Source of the DNA: Cryptomeria japonica
Lineage: Eukaryota; Streptophyta; Pinopsida; Cupressales; Cupressaceae
NCBI RefSeq assembly: GCF_030272615.1
Contig: NC_081408.1
Coordinates: 402,223,889-402,287,888, forward strand
Direction of reading: 5' to 3'
Length of the DNA stretch: 64,000 nucleotides
Shown here: positions 23,983 through 34,379 of the stretch, piece by piece
Position numbering within the stretch: position 1 is the stretch's first letter
Layout: each line of letters opens with the position of its first letter
Program-made: the position numbers and the translations under genes
The notes under the pieces: generated by a model
Told to the model about the DNA's origin: nothing
Database searches by the model: none
The model's input: the letters and a program-made list of their open reading frames with translations, nothing else

Positions 23983-25518
23983 TGATAGTTTTGATACTTA
24001 ATGTAAGTACAGATCCAATAGCTAACACGATGAGAGGGGGGGGTGAATCATACAAACTTAATCTTCCATAAAAACATCAGATTCAACCTCGGTAACATAT
24101 ACTTCAATAATATACTCAAAACATGCAGACTCAAAAGCATATAAACATCATAAACCTCATAACACCAGATTTAACGTGGAAACCCAAATAGGGAAAAACC
24201 ACTGTGGGATTTCAGATCCACTAAGAAATATACTCTTCTAGAGTATGCTCGGTTAAAAGCAAATCCTGTTAAAGATTACAAACACATTGCTAGATGTGAC
24301 TCGGTTAAGGGATTTCCCTCAGATCTGTTAGGATCTTCACCTCGTTAGAAGTGACCTTGTTAAAGGATTTCAAACACTCAATCAAAATGTCACCTTGCTA
24401 GAGGGTTTTACAAATAAGACTATTAAGTCCACTCGGTTAAGAGATTTTCTGTCACTTTCACAAAATAACAGTAATAAAAATCTATCTGCAACTTCACATC
24501 TAAAATGCTAAAGCAGATTCTTATTTGCTCAATACAATCTAGACATAGAACTAATCTTGTCCATCTGCTGGGCTTCTATACTCTGTTATTCAAACAGGTC
24601 TTCAAGCTTCTGTGCTCGGTAATCACTATGTAGCATCCTTGTGCATACATTTGCCCGCATACACTGTTTATCAATAGTTCCCTATTTATAAACAATTAGC
24701 TAACCACTTAATCTCCTTGATCACATTTCCCATGATCAATCATAACCATCAGATCTTCAATCTTGTCTAGGTTCAATGTATCCTTCGATCTAAATTTTTT
24801 TTTACCCCACCTAGGAAGTTGCATACATTTCTTGGAACTTGTGCTAGGGTATTGTGGTTCAATCTGAGCTGTAGATCTTCATGCCGATTTTCCTTTACCA
24901 TAGATTCATTAACAAACTTTATGAATGACATACCAATCGTCTAATCAGTTGCAGCTCATCAGCTTCCTTCATTAAATAACACATGTAACCATTTAATGTA
25001 TTCTATTATAGCTCAGTTACAACTCGGTAATTACTCGGTGAATACTAAACTTCACTCGGTAGACATTCTGCCTTCATTATCTGATAGCGATAACCTTAGG
25101 GTTTACCGACTAGGTTCCTTAGGGTTTACCGACTAGGTTCTTTGCTTGATAACATAGTATAGTATTAACCTTATAATTTACAACATATGTATGATGCCAA
25201 AACAATCTAAACATCATGATCTCATCAATTCTGACTTGGTAATAGTTGCCCATTGAATACCTTATTCATCCCCTTATTCATCATATTCTTTTTGTGTCTT
25301 TTACCGACATCTTTATACTCTTTAAATCATACTTCTCAAGATATGGAAACACCATACTGAATTAGAAAATCAATTTCTTGACATCAATGACAAAATAATA
25401 ATATCAAGACAATAAACATCCTTAATCAATTATATCCATAATCATCAACAATCTTCTCAATATCCTTATTGAAATGCCAACAATCTTCCATTGTCTGTTA
25501 TAATGCCAAATGCTAACA
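23983..25518 (-). repeat. Copia 5' LTR
   Basis: 1536 bp, collinear with 17755-19291. It contains the promoter of the element on the minus strand. Confidence 0.95.
24682..24690 (-). promoter_or_regulatory. Candidate TATA box of the copia 5' LTR
   Basis: Minus-strand TATAAATAG, conserved at the matching place in the other LTR (18455-18463). Position about 830 bp into a 1.5-kb LTR fits a long U3. Confidence 0.55.
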
Positions 25519-25692
25519 ATTTATACTACTTAAGATTAACCCCCTTAACGTGACTTCAACATGATATGTCAATTAATTACTCATAAAGTCTATCATGCGT
25601 AACCATCATAGATTCATGAGAGGGTATAAAGTAGAACCTACACTAAAACTAAAAAGGGTGATATTTTTTCAATGTAATAATCATGATGGTAA

Positions 25693-26993
25693 CTATAGCA
25701 TTGTAAATTGTATCCTATACAATTTCATTGTCACTTAGGCCTCACTTCAACACTCTAAACTTTTGTGCTCTGATTATGCTTGATTATGCCCATGCAAGCT
25801 TCAAACCTATAATCCTCATCTTTCACCTTTCTCTTTGGTCATTTGTTCAACCCTGATGGACTGGATAAGGGTGCCCAAATTTCCTTTTCCTCTAGATACC
25901 AATGCCCAAATTACCTTATCCTATCCAAAAGGACCCAATTTTGGACCTTTCAACGGTCAAAAAGTGTAGGTGAGAATTCCTTTTTCATGTTGGCCTCATT
26001 CATAATTTAGAACACATGTCATGAGGTGAGGTATAAAAGCAAGCCTTAACTCCTCATATAAGACACTTCTCAATGATATATCTCATCAAGGATATTCATT
26101 CCACAATTCAAATTCAAGTGAACAAACAATCAAGCATTATCAAGGTAGTGAAGGAGAGGTCAAGTATTCAGATTTCAAGCATTCAAGATGGTATCCATGA
26201 TCAAGTTCTTATAAAGAAATCTATGCATTCCTACATGATAACATTGACCTTTCCATGAATACTTTGACATAGAGAAGATTCAAAAAGGTATTTAACTTTC
26301 CAATTTAGTATTTCAATTCTAGATCTAGCCTCTTCCCTTTCAAGGTATGCTTTCCATTTTAATTTCAAATCAATTATAGGGTTAATTCCAAACTCAGGTT
26401 TGACCTAGGTGAACCCCTATCAACCCAAAAATGTTTTTTATCTTTACTATGTGTAGATGACAAATTCAAGAGACAATAAATGTAGATTAACAAAAGCAAA
26501 CAAAGATGCACAAAACTAGCTTATGCAGAGGTGAAATAGAAAGGACAAGGTCTCTTGCACACCATTGTCTAAAACCTTTTTTGATGAATTTTTAGGAAAA
26601 CACTCAAAACAACATCCTAATCCTGAAAATATATTTGTTGTCCATATCCAACACTTTTGGACACTTGTGCCCAAGTACTATTATACTGCATTTTCAACTT
26701 GAGATTTTAGACATAGATTCCTCAATGCTTCCCATTTCTAGATCCATACTTCATGTTTGCATATCTAATCTAAAACTATCTGTGCATCTTGATTATTGTC
26801 AATTTTATGTATTTAACCCTAGATCTTGCATTCAATTTACATCATCTTCATAACTCATTTTCAAATCAATCAAGGAGAAATGAATTCACCTTATTCTTAG
26901 TCCTTTTCAATCATATTTGAGGTTGATCCAATTGAATTCTCCTTAAATTTAATTCTATGAATAAAGTTGTGAATCCTATTTTCACCCTTTACA
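25693..26993 (+). repeat. 5' LTR of element A
   Basis: 1301 bp from TATAGCATTGTAAATTG (the expected TG is mutated to TA) to TTCACCCTTTACA. It has a TATAAAA box at 26032-26038 in the block GAGGTATAAAAGC, shared with the 3' LTR (47667-47673). GGATAAGG at 25863 pairs with CCTTATCC at 25914 upstream of that box. It is much diverged from the 3' LTR. Confidence 0.75.
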
Positions 26994-26997
26994 TTTA

Positions 26998-27013
26998 TTG
27001 TGAGCTCAACATG
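26998..27013 (+). other. Degenerate primer-binding site of element A
   Basis: Four bases after the LTR, TTGTGAGCTCAACATG resembles the TGGTGAACCC(A/G)ACGTG at the same place in the two B-type elements (53855 and 43388). I do not recognise the tRNA with certainty. Confidence 0.5.
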
Positions 27014-27303
27014 GTGCATTGCATAATTTTTTATTTTTATTCTTAGATTTGATTGTTATGGCATATTATTATTTATATTTAGAAGCATTTATTATTAAAA
27101 TCTCTCATTTCTATAGTACATATTACTTAATTAATTGGTTAGTCAATCATTTTATTAGGAAATTGCATTTTTTAATCACTTCTTTTTCTTGCATGAGAGG
27201 CATTGTGACTATAAATATATTTCATTAAATTTTACCTCTTTCTATATGATTTTAATCACCCTTTGTCCCACATCCAACATCCTAGTAGAAAATTTATAGA
27301 CTT

Positions 27304-28249
27304 ATGGCTACCCAAAAGGATATTGAGCCTAGGTTGACTAACCTATTCCATGGGAACTTGTGAATCACCTATTCCTACACAAGACATACCTAACATTAGG
27401 GAGAACCATTCCCCTCATTATTCTCATGACAAGGGTGACTCTTCAACTCTAGTAACTATTGATCAATTGCGGAAGATTGACCATGATTCAAATAGGCTTA
27501 AAAAATAGATGGGTCAAGAAACTTGAGTAGTGAGACAATCCCCTTGATTGAGGGTTTGTTAAAAATGATTCAATATGATGAACAAGGTGTGAATGTGTTG
27601 CATAGTATTACTCATATTATGGACAATAATGCTATGCTGATGAATATTTGTGCTGAAACCCTTGGTTTTTCAAATCCTACAAATCAAGATGAGCATTCTA
27701 TTCCTACATCACTGCCTAATGTGCCTACATATGCATCTTTTATCATGGCTACCTCTACACAAAATTTTAATTCTACACATTCTAGTCATTGGGGAAATCC
27801 TATCATTCAATACTCTTACATACCTTCTTCTATTAGCCTTCTATTTGTTTCCCAACCATCTCTTTTACCCACTTACCATAATGTTCCATATTTCTACTCC
27901 AATGCCTCCCCTACCTATCATAATATTACATCTCCACCATAATCCAACATGTTAAACTCAAAATCATCCACCAAAGACACTATAAATAAATTAGATCAAA
28001 GTGTCTCATCCTTTCAACAATAATTGGCTTCTTTAAACCAATCCAAATTCACAATAGATACCGCTATCCCACTTTTTGATGACATTTTTTGTACTCTTGT
28101 CCCACAATACATGGAGGTTTCCCATTTGGATTTATACAATGGAAAAAGGTGACCCCCAAACTCATGCGAAAATATTTCAAACAATGTGTAGTAACTTCTC
28201 TCATTATCATAGACTCATGTCAAAACCATTCACCCTCACATTAAGATAT
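27304..28249 (+). pseudogene. Element A gag, N-terminal part (decayed)
   Basis: It starts at an ATG reading MATQKDIEPRLTNLF and breaks down in stops within 20 codons. A clear open piece follows at 27523-27942 (139 residues, Ser/Thr/Pro-rich, as in gypsy Gag linkers). Further on, MEVSHLDLYNGK and, one frame over, DPQTHAKIFQTMCSNF correspond in position and character to FEAPNFEKYKG and DPKDH-like text in the Gag of the element at 57299. The frame is cut at 28249 by the R1 LTR and continues at 30350. Confidence 0.7.
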
Positions 28250-30344
28250 TGTTAGTTAATAGATTTGTAACTTCAGTTTTATACTCTCTTGCCCATATCA
28301 ATGACAATTTGACCAACAGTTGAGTCACTTGCAATGGTATTTGCAAGTTCTCTCTACTTATTTTACAAGGCGCAGGTACCTTCAAAAGATATGCAATGAA
28401 TGAGAACATGATATGCTTTTCACCAGAAAGAAGAAAAGGTGAACTGACACCTACCCATAATCATAAAAGTAGATGTGAAACATTAAACTCAAAATGAAGT
28501 GAATGTAAATAAATATCACAAAGTTTATTTATTCTACACCCATAGATGTTATCTAGGAAATGAAGAAACAACAAACTCTTTTCAATAGGTGATTTTGTAG
28601 ACACCTAAAATTGTCATGTCTAATTAAATAAATATTTTATTTATTTAATTATCTAAGCCTAATTCTTCTATTAATTAAATAAATTTTTATTTATTTAATT
28701 AATTCATTTATCCTCTTCTAGCCTTATTTCTCATTTAAATAAATACATTTATTTATTTAAATTATCCCTTTCCTAAATTAAATAAATATTTTATTTATTT
28801 AATTGTCCTACTTCTTCTATTAATTAAATAAATCTTTATTTATTTAATTAGTTCATTATCTTTTTCTACACATGACACATGTCATTCATCTCTTAATTCC
28901 TACACTACCTACCCCTTTCATTATTTTGGTATTTCTTATACCTACCCTCTAATCTTAGCCGACCTCTCTTTTTACACCTCTCAATCTTAACCCTCCATTT
29001 CTTATTGTGTCTTCTATTTAAGGAGATGCTTTCTTCATTGTCAAACCCTAATAACACATTCTAATGACTGATTTTGGAGGACTTGGCTACACCACAATTC
29101 TACTTGCAACCACATTCCGTTCTTTATTGAGCTCTTGTGCATACAAAAATCTGAGAGCAAGCATATCAAACAAGATCAATGGAGATAGGAAGAATGGAGA
29201 TCAAAACCCTAGTGGACATGTGATGGTATAATCTTTGTGATTTTGAGTTATTTGCATTGTCTTAGGTTATCTTCATATGTTATGGTGGATCTTTGCTCAT
29301 TGTTAGGCTAGGGTTTGGTGGTTGAATCCATTTTAGTCTTTCAATATTGTTGTTTATTGCTATCCATTTTCACCATATACAGATTTAATTTAAATTCAAA
29401 TCTCTAGATTTAAATACATATACAACTCATTATAGTAGAATGACATTGAAGAGTAACCACAAAGAAACATAGTTCATTGCAATTTAAAGAAAAAATTAAG
29501 AAATTCAAAGATTTAAAATTATCTTCTTTATTTCTTCACTGTCAAAACATGAGTTCATAGACTCATCTCTCTATACAACAAGACTGCATGAAAAGATTAC
29601 TTCCCCCCCTCTTTTAGTAAGCATTACAATAAATAGATTTCCCAGAAAATCTTTCAATTCTTGGTAACCATTTCTTGAAAATGATTCTTGGTTCCAAAAT
29701 TCTCTCCCCTTTTATCCTTTCATCTTCTCACTTTGCGACATCATCCACTGCCCCTTGGTCTTCTGCCGCTATGTCCATTACATCACTCTAGTTTCCGTTC
29801 CTTTTCTTGAGTGCTCCTTCGAATTCACCAGAAGTTTTGAATACAAATGATCATAATAAAAGTGACCTACATATGTGCACCAATTGGTATTGTATTGACA
29901 TCATTGCACAAATTGGCGATCATGGGGGTACTGTCATCGGAGCATTGGGCTATCTATCTCTTTAAGAACCATGGAACAATTAAATGCACTGTCAGAGTCT
30001 CAAAAATTGGGAAGTTGTTGAAAAGTCACGTGGTCATAGAAAAGAAGAACCATTGAAGTATATGTTAGGAGTTCCGCAGTTCTTAAAACCTTCGATATGC
30101 CAACTATCAACTTATAAGGGACTATCTATTATTGAGAAGAAATAGGCATTTTGAATAGTGCAAATTTTTTATTGTCACCTGATCACCTGATAGATAACGA
30201 CCCCTCCTTTGGAATTGCGGCATCGGGTCAAATGAGAACCCAAGGACTTTTAAGGTTTTATTGATGAAGGTATAACTGATAAAGAAGACTGCTAACAAAA
30301 TGAAAACAAGGGGTTTAAGTTTGAAAATGGAGGAGGTGCTAATA
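28250..30344. mobile_element. Solo LTR R1 inserted in gag of element A
   Basis: Begins TGTTAG, ends CTAATA (one change from CTAACA), and is flanked by GATAT (28245-28249) and GAGAT (30345-30349), a TSD with one mismatch. Omitting it and one TSD copy joins the gag frame (TLTLRY before, LQWFCSIPP after). Without the nested LTR C and its TSD the unit is about 1.3 kb. A related copy is at 5248-6617. No coding frame inside is convincing. Confidence 0.7.
28596..29381. mobile_element. Solo LTR C with TSD GATTT, rich in palindromes
   Basis: 786 bp from TGTAGACACCTAAAA to CCATATACA, flanked by a perfect GATTT repeat (28591-28595, 29382-29386). Its first 15 bases are the same as the start of the B-type LTRs (52269; minus strand at 33573 and 44881), so it probably belongs to a related lineage. 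Between 28620 and 28860 it holds five AT-rich palindromes of the ATTAAATAAAT...ATTTATTTAAT kind. Confidence 0.85.
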
Positions 30345-30349
30345 GAGAT

Positions 30350-31961
30350 AAAATGTTGCAATGGTTTTGTTCCATTCCTCCTCGATCAATTGATTATTTT
30401 AATAAATTGTCTAATGCATTTGTGCAACATTTTTTAAAATAATATTGGTCGTCAAATTACTTTATCTAATTTGATGTATTGTGAACAATGAGAAGGAAAA
30501 AGTGATTAATTTCATCAGTACATACAAACATTTGCATTCACAAATTTCTTATCATGTGCATGATGGTGATGTTCATACATTTTCATTAATAATTTGTAAA
30601 AGGATATTAGAGATAAGCTTATATTTTCTGATTATGCTTCTTTCACACATTTATGCAGAATGCCTTATAATTATCAGCTTGCAATGATACAATTTGAATA
30701 TTCTTCTTCAATGGCTTTGGTTTATAAGAATGAAGAAGCTAAACATCAATCCTTTCAAAAGTTTAAAAAAAAAAAAAAAACAAGAATTTCATCAAGATCA
30801 ATAAAAATTCTCTGAATCATATTGATACACAAGTGGCAACTACAAAATCACGTGTGGTCCCTTTATCATCAATCTTTACACATCATAATTTTATGCCTCT
30901 TTATGAATCAACACGTAGTATCATGCTTAGATTAATTAATGTTAATGTGACAAAGCTTCTTCTCGTCAAACCCATAAATACCTCTAAACCTTTGCCAACT
31001 TCCTTTGATCCTAAATCCTTTTTCCAACACCATAGTCAATCCAGCCATGATATTGAGAAGTGACATAAATTGAAACATGTGATTCATGATCTTATTGATT
31101 TCAACACTATAATTGTGGAGGGTGTGAATGATAAAGGAAATAAATCTGTAACACTTCCTAACCAAAACTTGCAAACCTTTACCAATCATTTGCCTTCTCA
31201 TTCTACCAACATTGTTGAGCCTACGAAACTCAATTACATGATTGATAATGATATATGTGTAGAGGCCAACAATGTTGTGAACCTTATTGAGAAATCTAAG
31301 CCTAAACCTAACCCTCACATCACCTTTGACTCAAGAGAGATTATTGATGCATATATTGGACCATTATACATTTTTCCTAAAATTAAAGGAAAGATATTAT
31401 GATGAGTGCTCATTGATACACCATGTATAGTGAATGTTATTTAAAAAGAATATCTTTATACAATTTTTTTTTATCAAGACACATATGAAAAATATTATGT
31501 TATGTTTAAGGTGCATATTGGTTTTATTTTTTCCACTATAGGTTCCATCACTCTTCTCGTTGAGGTTTGTACTAAGTGCTTAGATGTTACCTTTGCTATT
31601 ATCCCTACCTCTAACCAATTTCAAGTGAAGTTGGGACACTATTGGCTCAATTCCATGAAAGTTATCCCTTATACCATCCATAAATTTTTGAAGTTCCATC
31701 ACAATGGATGTATTATCATTATCAATCATAGAATTTAACAACCCTTAGCAAGATGTGGAAACTTCACCGTTGATTTATTTTAGCCTAAAAAACTTGAAGC
31801 TTTGCAACTTCATAAAAAATTCCTTTTCTTATCTTATCAACAATTCAAACATGAAAGGATATCAGCCTTAAGTAAACTTTAGGATTCTGCAATCATGGAT
31901 ATTCCTCCTTTGCATCCTGGACCTTGACTCCTTCCTACCCCTCATGTTCCTCTTATAAATG
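30350..31961 (+). pseudogene. Element A gag end and protease (decayed)
   Basis: Continues the Gag domain after R1: LQWFCSIPPRSIDYFNKLSN matches the pattern of MDWYSHLPGNIKTWSELAQK at 57790. Further on, FFQHHSQSSHDIEK followed by HKLKHVIHDLID (31020-31105) corresponds to the CEYHRSKG...LKHMIQDLLE segment at 58588. LGHYWLNSMKVIPYTIHKFL (31638-31700) corresponds to the end of the protease region (RPWIHAMKVV...) at 59475. The protease active-site Asp segment is not clear. Many stops and shifts. The frame PLIN... breaks at 31961 and resumes at 45945 as VAVPPPTSYKG. Confidence 0.75.
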
Positions 31962-32085
31962 TGTAATTAGTGAAAAATTAGGGTTTCCACCATTAGAAGT
32001 AGTTAAAACCACTAATTTTGTGACATTACCATTACACTCAAAAGAGGGGGTTTCAATCAAATAGATCTATTCACCAACTAGAAAG

Positions 32086-33573
32086 TGTAGCTAGGAAATC
32101 GAAAATCATCAAAGCAAATATAAACATTAGTCATAGCTCAATCACAAAAGCAGATTGCAATGATCAGTCCTAATTACACTCAATAGAGACATGAAAATAA
32201 AACATTCAAAACTAAAAACTAAGCAAACCAGATTCAGATTCGAATGTCTCCTTCATGCGGCTCCATTGTCCTTCTTTCTTCTCCAAATAGCCTTTTGTTT
32301 GTGGATCTCACCTTCAAGTGCATAAACCTAATGTGAAAGCAAGATTGACATTGGCACAAGAATACTCAAAGCGTGATTGATTCGACAAAGTAATTCAAAC
32401 AAGTGATTATTAGATCGATAATGTGATTATTAGATAATGTGATTTATTAGATAATGTGATTAGGGACCTTGATTGAAGAAATTCATCCAATTTATAGATA
32501 ATTTGGAGAAAAGATCAAATTAGCATGATTCAATTCAAATGGAAATTGCAAATCAATATGACAAATTATGACAAATTTGCACTTGCTATGCAAGATTGAT
32601 TGATTGATGATTTATGACAAATTATGACAAATTTCTATGTCAAAAATTGATTGATTGTCAATTATGACAAATTATGACAAATTGAAATGTCATTCCCATG
32701 AAATTAGGAGAAAAATAGGAGGAAATTGAAATTAGGAATTAGAAAATTAGAAAATTAGAAAAAGAGGGAAAATTAGGAATTAAGATAAATTAGGTGAATT
32801 AATTAATAATTTGTCATTTATTAATTAATTCACAAAAAGAGGAATAATTAGCCAATTAAATGAACATTTAATTGTGATGAGACGACTTAGGATAAATAAA
32901 TAATTTATTAATCCTAAAGGGAGAAATGACAAACAAGGTTAAATGATTAAATCACGAAACCCTAGAAGATGAATTAGCAATGCAAGGACGACAATTAGGT
33001 CTTGATGAAAGATAATTGACTCGATCATGATTCTGATGACAAATTGATCAATGTGATAAAATGATTTGATTGATAAATGCGCCAATTGACGAGGAACAAT
33101 GACAAATTAATCCAAATTGACACGATTGAGAAGAACGACGATCAATGACAAATCGATCACAAAAATGACAAAATTGACAAGAAGACAAGGATCGATGACA
33201 AAATAGATTGTAAGACGACAAGATTGAAAATGACCATGGTCGATGACAAATCAACCACAAGATGACAAGATTGACAAGAGGACAAAACCCTAATTAGGAT
33301 TGACGATGTCCAAAATGATGACAAATTAGCACGCACATTGATGCGACAAGATAAGATTGACCAAAATCATGACAAAAGATTGTTATCGACAAGACCAAAT
33401 TCGAGAGCGAGATAAATGAAGAATGCAGAAGAAAGACTTGATGCTTACAAATGATAAAGACCAAGTGCATGACATAGGAGAAATGTTAATGCGACGCAAA
33501 AACCCTAAAATAAGGCAATGCGCAAATGTTAAAGTATGATTCCGCAAGCGTTGACCATTTTTAGGTGTCTACA
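32086..33573 (-). repeat. 3' LTR of element B
   Basis: 1488 bp, sense start TGTAGACACCTAAAAATGG. It contains a TATA word (ATTTATA plus strand, 32490-32496), a TGACAAATTATGACAAATT array (about 32565-32685), a run of AT palindromes (32794-32916), and a GATCGATGACAAATC-type tandem array (about 33090-33290). Confidence 0.95.
32794..32916. repeat. Three successive AT palindromes in the B LTR
   Basis: First, a perfect 16-bp stem GTGAATTAATTAATAA (32794-32809) pairing with 32818-32833. Second, a perfect 10-bp stem CAATTAAATG (32853-32862 with 32865-32874). Third, a 14-of-15 stem around 32887-32916 beginning TTAGGAT. The same three occur in the other LTR (about 44102-44224) and, with changes, at 53050-53175. 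Confidence 0.85.
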
Positions 33574-33592
33574 TTTTGCCCCTCTTTGAGAC
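33574..33592 (-). other. Polypurine tract of element B
   Basis: Minus strand CTCAAAGAGGGGCAAAA directly before the TGTAGACACC LTR start. Confidence 0.88.
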
Positions 33593-34105
33593 AATGCAAT
33601 TTTAAGCGTTGTTTCAAAGAACAATAATGAAAATGCCCCAGACGTTGACAATGACATATGCATGCCCCCTTGAGGAATTGGCCAAAAACATGCAGAAAAG
33701 AGGCCAATTGATAGATAAAAAATGATAGGATCAAACGGACTGACAATCGGGGACCAGATGCATGAAGGACAAGAAATTGATGGTGCAAAAGACCATGACT
33801 AGCATGAGATGGAGAGGGTGCACGTCCATCTATGCACTGGCAAAGATCTGTAAATGAGACCAAGAGAGTGAAAGTTGCTCATTTTCACTAGCCACAGAAG
33901 AGGATTTGTTGCTCTGGAAAAGGACACTTGCAGAGAGATGGCGAACATTCCAAGGGCAGATCACCTCAGAGAACGTGTACGCACATTCAGACGATTGGAC
34001 GACGCAGGAGCAGCGGTATGTATCTCAAAAACCCATGTTTTCAATTTGATGAATTTGACTTGCTTGCGAGACATTGCGGGGCCCACAGGGGATGCAGAAA
34101 GGGAC

Positions 34106-34206
34106 TTCTGCGCTTGTGTAGGGTGAATCCTGCGCTTGTGTAGGGTCTTCTACATTTGTGTAGGGATACACAGGCGCAGGATGCATAACACAGGTGCAGA
34201 AGTGCA
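34106..34206. repeat. CTGCGC(C/T)TGTGT motif array, direct and inverted
   Basis: Three units run in plus orientation (TTCTGCGCTTGTGTAGGG near 34106, CCTGCGCTTGTGTAGGG near 34129, TTCTACATTTGTGTAGGG near 34148). Two inverted units follow (ACACAGGCGCAGGATGC near 34168, ACACAGGTGCAGAAGTGC near 34188). The opposed copies can pair into a stem. The motif is the one iterated in the leaders at 43155-43271 and 53970-54087. Confidence 0.8.
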
Positions 34207-34379
34207 TTGGCAACCCTAATTTTGGTCAAAACAACATGCAAATGATCTGAAAAGGGGGGATAAGGGTAGGATAGGTCAGAATACCTTAAAAACACCCTGA
34301 TTTAGACATGACATGAGGAAATGCAACCCGTAGGAGCAAAACCTAAAACTGACAAATAATGCCCCAATTGTGATGTAGA

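Larger units (their letters stand above)
17755..25518 (-). mobile_element. Ty1/copia retrotransposon, complete structure, mutated
   Basis: A 7764-bp element in minus orientation with every structural hallmark: LTRs of 1537 bp (17755-19291) and 1536 bp (23983-25518), and a perfect TSD ATTTA (17750-17754, 25519-25523). Sense termini are TGTTAG and CTATCA. The primer-binding site matches the initiator-Met tRNA 3' end (23969-23980), and a polypurine tract abuts the 3' LTR. Gene order is Gag, protease, integrase, reverse transcriptase, RNase H, which is diagnostic of copia (integrase before RT). At least five in-frame stops and two frameshifts break the single long frame, so this copy is not autonomous. 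The two LTRs differ at many scattered positions, mostly transitions, so it is not very recent. Confidence 0.95.

Noticed and set aside
27019-27228. Frame just after the element A primer-site remnant as a leader peptide
   Set aside because: Hydrophobic chance frame in T-rich leader; gag begins later at 27304.
29847-30056. 69-codon frame inside LTR R1
   Set aside because: No similarity and not evident in the sister copy at 5248-6617.
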